A stretch of DNA of 5,851 nucleotides from Nostoc sp. CHAB 5715 (GCF_020829685.1 NZ_JAIVFR010000448.1:1-5851); one strand, 5' to 3'; shown: positions 1-4,985, numbered from the stretch's first letter. Numbers and translations are program-made. The notes: generated from the sequence alone by a model not told the origin.

Positions 1-532
1 GTTGAAAAATCCACTTAGTGCCGTTACCAAGAAGTTTCTGCAAAGTAGCGGGTTGTTTGGGAGCCTGAATTTCTGATTGTAAAGCTTCAGGCTCAGATGT
101 CGGCTGGCTTTCGTTAAAAGGCCCTGCACTATTGAGCAAAACTAAACCAGCCGCACTGTCGGGACGTTGGGCTGCAACACATAGACTAGCGTAGCCACCA
201 AGGGAATTACCCGCTAATACTGCTTTTTGACCAATTACTTCACTGATAAAATCATGGAGTTGGTCGCGCCACAAGTCGGCGCTATACTGCAATTTCGGTT
301 TTGCCGATCGCCCGAATCCCAAAAGGTCGATCGCAAATACTTCAAAATTTTGACACAATCCTATGATATTCTTGCGCCAGTGGTCTGTGGAAGCACCAAA
401 TCCATGTACCAAAAGCAAGGGCGGACGTTGCGCTTGCTTCTCGGACGCACGCACATAATAAACGTTATGCCCGCGCCACTGCCAATATTTACCAGGAATT
501 GGGGTTGTAGAGGGGGCTGTATTTGCCTGCAT
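1..532 (-). CDS. alpha/beta-fold hydrolase, N-terminal 177 residues (runs off left edge)
   Basis: Reading leftward from the ATG at 532-530 gives 177 open codons with no stop, so the C-terminal part lies outside the window. Visible motifs are those of a classical alpha/beta hydrolase: the oxyanion-hole strand LLLVHGFGAS (residues 39-48), the segment AIDLLGFGRSAKP (67-79), and the nucleophile elbow AGNSLGGYAS (107-116) with Ser110 as predicted nucleophile. The acid and His of the triad would lie in the missing part. There is no signal peptide or membrane helix, so it is probably cytoplasmic. The GNSLGGY elbow resembles plant pheophytinase/chlorophyll dephytylase-like hydrolases and their cyanobacterial relatives, but substrate cannot be assigned. 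It is divergent from aroE. A -10-like TACAAT (minus strand, 568-563) lies 30 bases upstream of the start; the expected -35 position falls in the G/C-biased tract and has no match. Confidence 0.9.
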   Translation of the reverse strand, partial: MQANTAPSTTPIPGKYWQWRGHNVYYVRASEKQAQRPPLLLVHGFGASTDHWRKNIIGLCQNFEVFAIDLLGFGRSAKPKLQYSADLWRDQLHDFISEVIGQKAVLAGNSLGGYASLCVAAQRPDSAAGLVLLNSAGPFNESQPTSEPEALQSEIQAPKQPATLQKLLGNGTKWIFQ

Positions 533-576
533 GATTCAAAGAATTGTTAAGTAGCTTTAATAATTGTAGGCTAGGT

Positions 577-650
577 GGGGAGTGGGGAGTGGGGGGAGCA
601 GGGGGAGATGAGGGAGCAGGGGGAGATGAGGGAGCAGGGGAGGCAGGGGG
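577..650. repeat. G-rich purine minisatellite in divergent spacer
   Basis: The plus strand is almost pure purine and holds nine runs of three or more G. It begins with two copies of the heptamer GGGGAGT (577-583, 584-590) and continues with two perfect copies of the 18-mer agcagggggagatgaggg (597-614, 615-632) and a diverged partial third from 633. Such GGGGAGT-type heptamers match the STRR class of heterocystous cyanobacteria (recalled from the literature, not searched). It lies between two divergent genes, where their upstream promoter elements would be expected. The overlapping reading frames are low-complexity and not credible genes. Confidence 0.85.
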
Positions 651-652
651 AG

Positions 653-729
653 AATGACGAATGACAAATGACAAAGGACAAAGGACAAATGACAAATGAC
701 AAATGACAAATAACAAATGACAAATAACA
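653..729. repeat. heptanucleotide tandem array (AATGACA)x11
   Basis: Eleven contiguous 7-base units run from 653: aatgacg, aatgaca x2, aaggaca x2, aatgaca x3, aataaca, aatgaca, aataaca. The tenth unit (716-722) contains the ATG used to start aroE, so the array overlaps the coding region by 13 bases. A 7-base period is not a multiple of three, so each ATG in the array is in a different frame from its neighbours. This is typical STRR-like sequence of filamentous cyanobacteria; the gene overlap is the notable part. Confidence 0.95.
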
Positions 730-1601
730 AATTAATTACAGGCAAAACTAAGCTATTAGGGGTAATTGGATATCCAGTTGAACATTCGCTGTCGCCAGCG
801 ATGCATAATGCTGCGATCGCTAATTTGGGATTAGACTACGTTTATCTTCCCTTTCCTATAGCACCACAGAATTTAGAAATAGCGATCGCAGGTTTCGCGG
901 CTATTGATGTTGTCGGTTTTAATGTGACAATACCTCATAAGCAGGCAATTATGCCTCTCCTCTCAAAAATTACCCCTGTTGCTCAAGCTATAGGCGCAGT
1001 GAATACTGTTAGTCGCCAAAATAATCAATGGGTGGGGACAAACACAGATATAGAAGGATTTATCGCTCCTTTGCAGACGACGTATCAGCAAGATTGGACT
1101 CAGAAGGTAGCAGTAATTTTAGGCAATGGTGGCGCAGCTAGAGCAGTTGTAGCAGGTTGTCACCAGCTAGGTTTTGCGAAAATTCATGTTGTTGGGCGTA
1201 ATGTGCAAAGATTACAGGAATTTGGCAATAGTTGGAACAATTCATCTATAAGTGAAAATTTACAAGTTCATCAATGGGAAGAATTGTCAAAGCTAATTCC
1301 CCAAGTTAATCTGCTGGTAAACACAACCCCCATAGGTATGTATCCCAAGGTTCATGAGTCGCCTTTGAGCGTAGAAGAAATAGCGAATTTACCAAAGGGT
1401 GCGATCGCTTACGATTTAATATATATTCCGAAACCGACGCAATTTCTAGAGCAGGCAGAAAAACAAGGTGCAATTGCGATCGATGGCTTAGAAATGCTAG
1501 TTCAACAAGGGGTAGCAGCATTAAAAATTTGGTTGCAGCAAGAAATAGTGCCTGTAGAAGTGATGCGCCAAGCATTGCAAAAGCATTTAGGTTTAGGTTG
1601 A
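717..1601 (+). CDS. aroE: shikimate dehydrogenase (NADP+)
   Basis: Predicted to catalyse NADPH-dependent reduction of 3-dehydroshikimate to shikimate in the cytoplasmic shikimate pathway. The 294 residues fit the family. Motifs in order: GVIGYPVEHSLSPAMHNAA (15-33), with the substrate-binding Ser24 and Ser26; NVTIPHK (69-75), with the catalytic Lys75; GAVNTV (93-98); NTDIEGF (109-115), with the partner Asp111; the Rossmann loop GNGGAAR (136-142); VGRN (159-162); NTTPIGMYP (202-210); and YDLIYIPKPT plus GLEMLVQQG near the C-terminus, giving the Gln that contacts shikimate. The start at 717 is the only ATG, GTG or TTG ahead of the conserved core. An earlier in-frame ATG at 696 is closed by TAA at 711. 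No Shine-Dalgarno is seen; the ATG and first codons are heptamer-array sequence, giving an N-terminus MTNNK that looks acquired. Three HIP1 sites lie within the gene. No convincing terminator follows. Confidence 0.97.
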   Translation: MTNNKLITGKTKLLGVIGYPVEHSLSPAMHNAAIANLGLDYVYLPFPIAPQNLEIAIAGFAAIDVVGFNVTIPHKQAIMPLLSKITPVAQAIGAVNTVSRQNNQWVGTNTDIEGFIAPLQTTYQQDWTQKVAVILGNGGAARAVVAGCHQLGFAKIHVVGRNVQRLQEFGNSWNNSSISENLQVHQWEELSKLIPQVNLLVNTTPIGMYPKVHESPLSVEEIANLPKGAIAYDLIYIPKPTQFLEQAEKQGAIAIDGLEMLVQQGVAALKIWLQQEIVPVEVMRQALQKHLGLG

Positions 1602-1654
1602 TGGAGAAATAATTATCCTGAACTAGATTGCCTTTAGTAACGGCTTTTTAAAAT

Positions 1655-1681
1655 GCGTAAGTAGCTCGTCGTAGACATCGC
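1655..1681. repeat. fragment of dispersed cyanobacterial repeat
   Basis: Read on the minus strand, the stretch from gcgatgtctacgacgagc to acttacgc resembles a short sequence I recall as very frequent in Nostoc intergenic regions (GCGATGTCTACGACGGGCT followed by acgcctacgc). The match is from memory and imperfect. Counting this word genome-wide would decide it. Confidence 0.35.
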
Positions 1682-1683
1682 TT

Positions 1684-1813
1684 ATATCATGTCCGATAAA
1701 TTACTTGTGATATGTCATTGCGAGTGGAACGAAGTGAAACGAAGCAATCACAACGTCTGGAGCGATTGCTTCACTCCGTTCGCAATTGACTTGTGTTTAA
1801 CCGGACGTGATAT
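1684..1813. mobile_element. 130-bp foldback (MITE-like) element
   Basis: The ends are inverted copies: atatcatgtccg (1684-1695) and cggacgtgatat (1802-1813) match at 11 of 12 positions when one is reverse-complemented. Inside them gtcattgcga (1714-1723) pairs with tcgcaattgac (1780-1790) with one bulge, and gaagcaatc (1741-1749) pairs perfectly with gattgcttc (1764-1772). The inner GTCATTGCGAG/GAAGCAATC words are ones I associate with an abundant dispersed cyanobacterial palindrome. No open frame or transposase is present, so any mobility would be non-autonomous. No clear target-site duplication is visible. Confidence 0.7.
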
Positions 1814-1839
1814 TACTCACTCTTTTACAATAATCATCC

Positions 1840-2157
1840 CTATACAGCAGTTTTCATTTATTTAAACCACATCTATCGTAGGGGCACGAGCCAGCTCATA
1901 CGTGTCAACTTAACGTAAAAGCCATGTCCCGCAAGGAACTGAAGTTCCTTGCTAATAGCCAAAGTCATCTTTAGATGACTAAATAATCCGAAAAATTTTT
2001 AGTCTACTTTAGTAGACTTTAGCTATGAGCCGCTGAAATTCATTTCTGGGCGGGCGTGGAAGCCAACAGATAAACGATTTTTAGCTTAAGTTGACACCAA
2101 TGAGCATTGCTGTGCCCTTACGCATAGTCTACTTAACTGAAAATAGCTGTAATATAG
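1840..2157. mobile_element. 318-bp full-length inverted repeat with four internal hairpins
   Basis: The two halves are imperfect reverse complements along nearly their whole length. Landmarks shared by the left arm and the reversed right arm, from outside in: CTATA, CAGC, TTTTCA, CTAT, GTA, GGGCAC, CTCAT, GTGTCAACTTAA, TAAAA, CCCGC, a hairpin, GCT-ATAGC, AAAGTC, and a second hairpin. The arms meet in the self-complementary aaaaattttt at 1991-2000. There is no open frame of note. It is best described as a foldback or MITE-like element. An RNA role for the folded arms is possible, but nothing here proves transcription. Confidence 0.75.
1931..2053. other. cluster of four tight hairpins inside the 318-bp foldback
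   Basis: H1 at 1931-1952: GCAAGGAACT, loop GA, AGTTCCTTGC (10 perfect pairs). H2 at 1963-1980: AGTCATCT, loop TT, AGATGACT (8 perfect pairs). H3 at 2001-2018: AGTCTACT, loop TT, AGTAGACT (8 perfect pairs). H4 at 2030-2053: CCGC, then GAAAT, loop TC, ATTTC, then GCGG, with a small internal loop. Centres are 30, 38 and 31 bases apart. H1 mirrors H4 and H2 mirrors H3 across the centre of the element. Differences between H2 and H3 keep both stems fully paired. The function is unknown. Confidence 0.85.
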
Positions 2158-2252
2158 TTAGGACTTACGCACGCTCTACGAATTCTTGGCGTTCTTGGCG
2201 TCTTGGCGGTTCGATAAATTAAGCTTTTGGGCGATTTTTGCGTAAGTCCTAA
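2158..2252. mobile_element. 95-bp MITE-like element with 14-bp perfect terminal inverted repeats
   Basis: TTAGGACTTACGCA (2158-2171) and TGCGTAAGTCCTAA (2239-2252) are exact reverse complements. The word ATAGTTA occurs directly at both borders (2154-2160 and 2252-2258) and may be a target-site duplication, although it overlaps the repeat ends. The interior has a run of CTTGGCG-like units (about 2184-2208) and no open frame. The GGACTTACGCA end is one I recall as frequent in Nostocales spacers. It directly abuts the preceding 318-bp foldback. Confidence 0.7.
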
Positions 2253-2278
2253 TAGTTATGCTAACCACAATCATTACA

Positions 2279-2343
2279 CCCACCCCGCCAAAGCTATGCT
2301 TTGTCTCCCCTCCCCGCTTGCGGGGAGGGGATTAAGGGGTGGG
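2279..2343. repeat. palindromic repeat able to form a three-way junction
   Basis: An outer stem CCCACCCC (2279-2286) pairs exactly with GGGGTGGG (2336-2343). Inside it are two independent perfect hairpins: CAAAGC, loop TAT, GCTTTG (2289-2303), and a 12-bp stem TCCCCTCCCCGC, loop TT, GCGGGGAGGGGA (2306-2331). No U-tract follows, so it does not look like a simple intrinsic terminator. It ends 45 bases before the predicted promoter of the downstream hydrolase. Confidence 0.8.
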
Positions 2344-2387
2344 GTTCTTCGGGTTTAATAAGCAATCGAGCAGACATGATATAACTA

Positions 2388-2416
2388 TTGCCAAACTTAG
2401 CATTGGCGGATAAATT
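2388..2416 (+). promoter_or_regulatory. putative sigma70-type promoter of the 2454 hydrolase
   Basis: TTGCCA (2388-2393, 5 of 6 to consensus) is followed after 17 bases by TAAATT (2411-2416, 4 of 6). Transcription would start near 2423 and give a leader of about 30 bases before the ATG at 2454. This is motif evidence only, and the -10 match is weak. Confidence 0.4.
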
Positions 2417-2453
2417 GTACTTATTTTGAGTCGTTATTACCGTTATTTCATAT

Positions 2454-3656
2454 ATGTTCCTTAAACCCAAAATCTTTTTATCATGGCTTGCATTCTTACT
2501 CAGTTTTGCAAGCCTATTTCTTAGTTCTTGGATTATTCTTCCGGCTCCAAATATGTTTTTACTCACCCTAGCAGTAGGAGCGCCAGAAGTCAGTCCTTGG
2601 TTATTATTATTAAATTTGCTCTCTTTATCACTTGCTTTTTTCTACATCCGTCGCCGTAAATTACAACGTTTAGCTTGTATTTTCAGCTTAATAGGATTGC
2701 TAATTTGTGCATGGGTGCTAGTGAATATTCCACCAACTCAAATGCAGATGGCTAAAGCGATGAAACAAGGATTGGGAGCAAATTATCTAGAGCAAATTCC
2801 AGTCCAAGTAAGGGCAAAGATGCAAACCCATCCCTTTGATTTAGTTAATTCCTTCCAGGGTATTGCACTAGCTAAAACACGTCATCAAAAAGATATTCTT
2901 TTTGCTTCTCCTGCGGGAGTGTCTTTAAAAATGGAAGTTTATCAACCCTCAGAGGTTGGGAAATATCCAGCAGTGGTAATAATTTATGGTGGAGCTTGGC
3001 AATATGGCAACCCTCACGCAAATTCCGAGTTTAATCAATATATCGCTGATCAGGGATATACGGTATTTGCGATCGCCTATCGACACGCACCTAAATATCA
3101 GTTTCCAGTTCAGTTAGATGATGTGCGTACAGCCCTAAATTTTATTCGCAAACATGCAGCAAAATATGAAGCCGATCCAGAACGTATGGTACTTTTAGGG
3201 CGTTCTGCGGGAGCGCACTTAGCAATGTTAGCGGCTTATCAACCAGATGCACCACCCATTCGTGGTGTAGTGAACTATTACGGGCCTGTTAATTTAACGG
3301 AGGGCTACAAAACACCACCAAATCCCGATCCTATCAACACCCGCGCTGTTTTAAAAGCATTTCTCGGTGGTTCTTTAGAAGAATTGCCTAATCAGTATGA
3401 AATTGCTTCACCGATACATTATCTGACGCACCCTTTACCACCAACTTTATTAATTTACGGCAGTCGCGATCATTTGGTAGAAGCGCGATTTGGCAGACAG
3501 ATGTATCAACGTTTACATGATTCTGGTAATACTGCGGTTTTTCTGGAAATTCCTTGGGCAGAACACGCTTTTGATGCCGTTTTCAATGGTGTGAGCAATC
3601 AATTAGCGTTATATTATACTGAAAGATTTTTGGCGTGGGCGTTGTTTAAGCAATAA
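2454..3656 (+). CDS. membrane-anchored alpha/beta hydrolase (esterase/lipase-like)
   Basis: The 400 residues form two parts. The N-terminal 92 residues hold three likely membrane helices (about 7-29, 48-65, 72-92) with a basic IRRRKLQR loop between helices two and three. The positive-inside rule then puts the C-terminal domain outside the cytoplasm. The catalytic domain (about 145-400) resembles the BD-FAE/hormone-sensitive-lipase-like esterases: oxyanion segment IIYGGAWQYG (176-185), YRHAPKYQFPVQLDDV (209-224), nucleophile elbow LLGRSAGAHLA (247-257) with Ser251, acid Asp339 in YGSRDHLV, and His371 in WAEHAFD. The triad is complete, so it is probably active on an ester, but the substrate is unknown. 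The first position of the oxyanion motif is Tyr rather than the usual His. The ATG at 2454 is chosen because it keeps helix one; no Shine-Dalgarno is visible. It is convergent with the Uma2 gene, whose stop is 36 bases away. Confidence 0.93.
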   Translation: MFLKPKIFLSWLAFLLSFASLFLSSWIILPAPNMFLLTLAVGAPEVSPWLLLLNLLSLSLAFFYIRRRKLQRLACIFSLIGLLICAWVLVNIPPTQMQMAKAMKQGLGANYLEQIPVQVRAKMQTHPFDLVNSFQGIALAKTRHQKDILFASPAGVSLKMEVYQPSEVGKYPAVVIIYGGAWQYGNPHANSEFNQYIADQGYTVFAIAYRHAPKYQFPVQLDDVRTALNFIRKHAAKYEADPERMVLLGRSAGAHLAMLAAYQPDAPPIRGVVNYYGPVNLTEGYKTPPNPDPINTRAVLKAFLGGSLEELPNQYEIASPIHYLTHPLPPTLLIYGSRDHLVEARFGRQMYQRLHDSGNTAVFLEIPWAEHAFDAVFNGVSNQLALYYTERFLAWALFKQ

Positions 3657-3692
3657 GACTTGTCGAAGTTCATCAAAGGTTTTCATCACATC

Positions 3693-4262
3693 TCATCCTT
3701 GCAACACTTTAGCAGCAGTTAACTGAAGATTAGCAAAAATTGAAGAGACAATCGCACTTTCTCCCTGATAAACTCGCTCATCATAAAATCCCTCTACCCA
3801 TTCCAAAACCGTCACCTTTTGGGCGATAGGATCAACAATCCAATACTCAGCAATTCCCCGCGCCGCATACTCCGAACGCTTATAACGATAATCCCGATTT
3901 TCCTGATTCGGACTCACCACCTCAACCACCAACAACGGTGGCGGCATATCCATCAAAATTATAGATCGCGTAGCTCCTTGCATTACCTTGGCTAACTCCT
4001 CAGAATACACCACCAAATCAGGCACACGTACCCCTATCTGTCGGCTATGCACAGCTACCTCTGCCTTCATCCGCAACTGATAAGATGGAATTCCCAATTG
4101 CAAGAAACAAGTAACTAAAAACATCGCTATCCGTTGATTAATATCACTTTCTGAAGGCATGGGTATTAGTTCTCCATTTTCTAATTCATATAAAGTATCC
4201 GTCCCATCGTTATAAGAAAGGAATTCTTCAAAGGTCATCTTTTTAGCGGGTGCAACTATCAT
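3693..4262 (-). CDS. Uma2-family (DUF820) PD-(D/E)XK nuclease-fold protein
   Basis: The protein is 189 residues from the chosen start and of typical family length. Recognisable family features, numbered from that start, are MTFEEFL (9-15), YELENGELIPMPSES (25-39), the PD of VRVPDLVVY (78-86), EVVSP (114-118), YRYKRSEYAARGIAEYWIVDP (split here as YRYKRSEY, 125-132, and AEYWIVDP, 138-145). Together these give Asp82, Glu114 and a lysine at 128 as candidate metal-site residues. The family is greatly expanded in cyanobacteria and its biological role is unsettled. An ATG 15 bases upstream (4277) is possible, but GGGAG on the minus strand (4275-4271) lies 8 bases before the ATG at 4262-4260, an excellent ribosome-binding site that favours the shorter form. 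A -10-like TAAAAT (minus strand, 4301-4296) lies upstream. Confidence 0.93.
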   Translation of the reverse strand: MIVAPAKKMTFEEFLSYNDGTDTLYELENGELIPMPSESDINQRIAMFLVTCFLQLGIPSYQLRMKAEVAVHSRQIGVRVPDLVVYSEELAKVMQGATRSIILMDMPPPLLVVEVVSPNQENRDYRYKRSEYAARGIAEYWIVDPIAQKVTVLEWVEGFYDERVYQGESAIVSSIFANLQLTAAKVLQG

Positions 4263-4293
4263 TGCTTTTTCTCCCATAGTTAGCTTGTATTGA

Positions 4294-4353
4294 TTATTTT
4301 AACAATGCCTCTAATTTCTCCATCCCCTGCTGAATCTCCGTCTCGGGAGCAAT
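4294..4353 (-). pseudogene. possible C-terminal relic of a lost gene
   Basis: Read on the minus strand, 4353 to 4294 gives 19 codons, IAPETEIQQGMEKLEALLK, then TAA. The amphipathic, charged composition looks protein-like and unlike the surrounding repeats. The frame has TAG two codons further upstream, and beyond that lies the border of the 4382-4518 element, so no gene body remains. The pattern ExxIxxGxxxLxxLL is reminiscent of C-terminal helices such as those of class I/II aminotransferases, but 19 residues cannot assign a family. Chance remains possible. Confidence 0.3.
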
Positions 4354-4370
4354 GCTCTAACAGTAAGATG

Positions 4371-4528
4371 GGAAAGCAGGGCAATACTGCGTAGGTTTTG
4401 AAGATTTGTAGGTTGGGTTGAACGAAGTGAAACCTAACAAAGCCCTGGAAATGTTGGGTTTCGTTCCTCAACCCAACCTACACATTTTTATTTTTTAGCC
4501 AAAACCTACGCAGTATTGGGAAGCAGGG
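4371..4528. mobile_element. 137-bp MITE-like element (4382-4518) with 19-bp perfect TIRs and flanking direct repeats
   Basis: CAATACTGCGTAGGTTTTG (4382-4400) and CAAAACCTACGCAGTATTG (4500-4518) are exact reverse complements. Immediately outside lie near-identical direct repeats, ggaaagcaggg (4371-4381) and ggaagcaggg (4519-4528), consistent with a 10-11-base target duplication. Nested inside is a second inverted repeat of about 30 bp per arm, beginning tgtaggttgggttga on the left and ending caacccaacctaca on the right. The inner word is common in bacterial spacers from my recall. There is no coding capacity. GCAGGGGGAG is also a frequent motif in such genomes, so the direct repeat could predate the insertion. 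Confidence 0.7.
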
Positions 4529-4604
4529 GGAGAGGAATAATTAAGTGTATTTATGGAAATTTTAGTAGTAAAAATACTAAATTTTCTCTTTGCTCCCCCT
4601 GCTT
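4521..4604. repeat. imperfect inverted repeat with AT-rich hairpin core
   Basis: AAGCAGGGGGAG (4521-4532) is the exact reverse complement of CTCCCCCTGCTT (4593-4604). Between them is an AT-rich hairpin: TTTAGTA (4561-4567) pairs with TACTAAA (4575-4581), and it extends past one mismatch to GAAA/TTTC. It starts inside the direct repeat of the preceding element. No gene is visible. Confidence 0.65.
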
Positions 4605-4623
4605 TGCCTTCAGTGGCTTGACG

Positions 4624-4671
4624 AGAGGTGGAACCTCTTAGAATACGTTCCCAGCCTGGAGGCTGGGAACG
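4624..4671. repeat. double-hairpin dispersed palindrome
   Basis: Two perfect hairpins sit close together: AGAGGT, loop GGA, ACCTCT (4624-4638), and a 12-bp stem CGTTCCCAGCCT, loop GG, AGGCTGGGAACG (4646-4671). The GAGGTGGAACCTC plus CGTTCCCAG...CTGGGAACG combination is one I recognise as a widespread dispersed repeat of cyanobacterial spacers. No U-tract follows the stem. Confidence 0.8.
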
Positions 4672-4710
4672 AGGTAACATAAACCTTTGGGCTTTACAAG
4701 CGTGCCATTC

Positions 4711-4962
4711 GGCTCATTAATGGAGTTCAAAGGCTCATTAATGGAGTTCAAAGGCTCATTAATGGAGTTCAAAGACTCATTAATGGAGTTCAAAGACTCA
4801 TTAATGGAGTTCAAAGACTCATTAATGGAGTTCAAAGACTCATTAACGGAGTTCAAAGACTCATTAACGGAGTTCAAAGACTCATTAACGGAGTTCAAAG
4901 ACTCATTAACGGAGTTCAAAGACTCATTAATGGAGTTCAAAGACTCATTAACGGAGTTCAAA
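4711..4962. repeat. 21-bp minisatellite, 12 perfect-length copies
   Basis: Twelve head-to-tail copies, each exactly 21 bases, follow the consensus gRctcattaaYggagttcaa plus a final a. Only two positions vary. Copies 1-3 have G at position 2 and T at 11; copies 4-6 and 11 have A and T; copies 7-10 and 12 have A and C. Since 21 is seven codons, both strands stay open. The plus frame repeats SLMEFKD/SLTEFKD, reachable only from TTG 4687, GTG 4702 or internal ATGs. The minus frame repeats NSINESL/NSVNESL from TTG codons. With no good start or ribosome site in either direction, it is recorded as a repeat, not as a gene. There are no variable spacers, so it is not a CRISPR. Confidence 0.97.
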
Positions 4963-4963
4963 G

Positions 4964-4984
4964 ACTCCTAACTCCTAACTCCTA
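4964..4984. repeat. heptanucleotide array (ACTCCTA)x3
   Basis: Three perfect 7-base units follow the 21-bp array. The sequence then continues with acta (4985-4988), whose last three bases are the reverse complement of the TAG stop of the next minus-strand gene. It is STRR-like, as is the array at 653-729. Confidence 0.85.
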
Positions 4985-4985
4985 A

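Noticed and set aside
227..550. 107-residue plus-strand open frame
   Set aside because: It lies opposite the clearly motif-bearing alpha/beta hydrolase and has no recognisable features of its own.
489..745. Two minus-strand frames with Pro/Ser/Leu and CHLSFV repeats
   Set aside because: They are translations of the purine tract and heptamer array, low-complexity with no start signal.
1306..1575. Minus-strand frame inside aroE
   Set aside because: It is an antisense shadow of a confident gene.
1609..1652. Possible terminator after aroE (GCC...GGC followed by TTTTT)
   Set aside because: The stem is only three base pairs; not enough to call an intrinsic terminator.
2294..2566. 90-residue minus-strand frame
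   Set aside because: It overlaps the palindromic repeat and the start of the esterase gene on the opposite strand; its C-terminus is a translation of the GGGGAGGGG repeat.
4263..4277. Five-residue longer start for the Uma2 protein
   Set aside because: The upstream ATG overlaps the GGGAG ribosome-binding site that ideally serves the ATG at 4262; the longer form remains possible.
4280..4680. Two minus-strand frames of about 60 residues
   Set aside because: They are composed of the MITE and dispersed palindromes and are in a different frame from the protein-like relic at 4294-4353.
4711..4962. CRISPR array
   Set aside because: Repeats are contiguous with no variable spacers and no cas genes nearby.
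4638..4971. Plus- and minus-strand repeat peptides over the minisatellite as real genes
   Set aside because: Starts would be TTG/GTG or repeat-internal, with no ribosome site; openness is explained by the 21-base period. Kept as a repeat and a finding.
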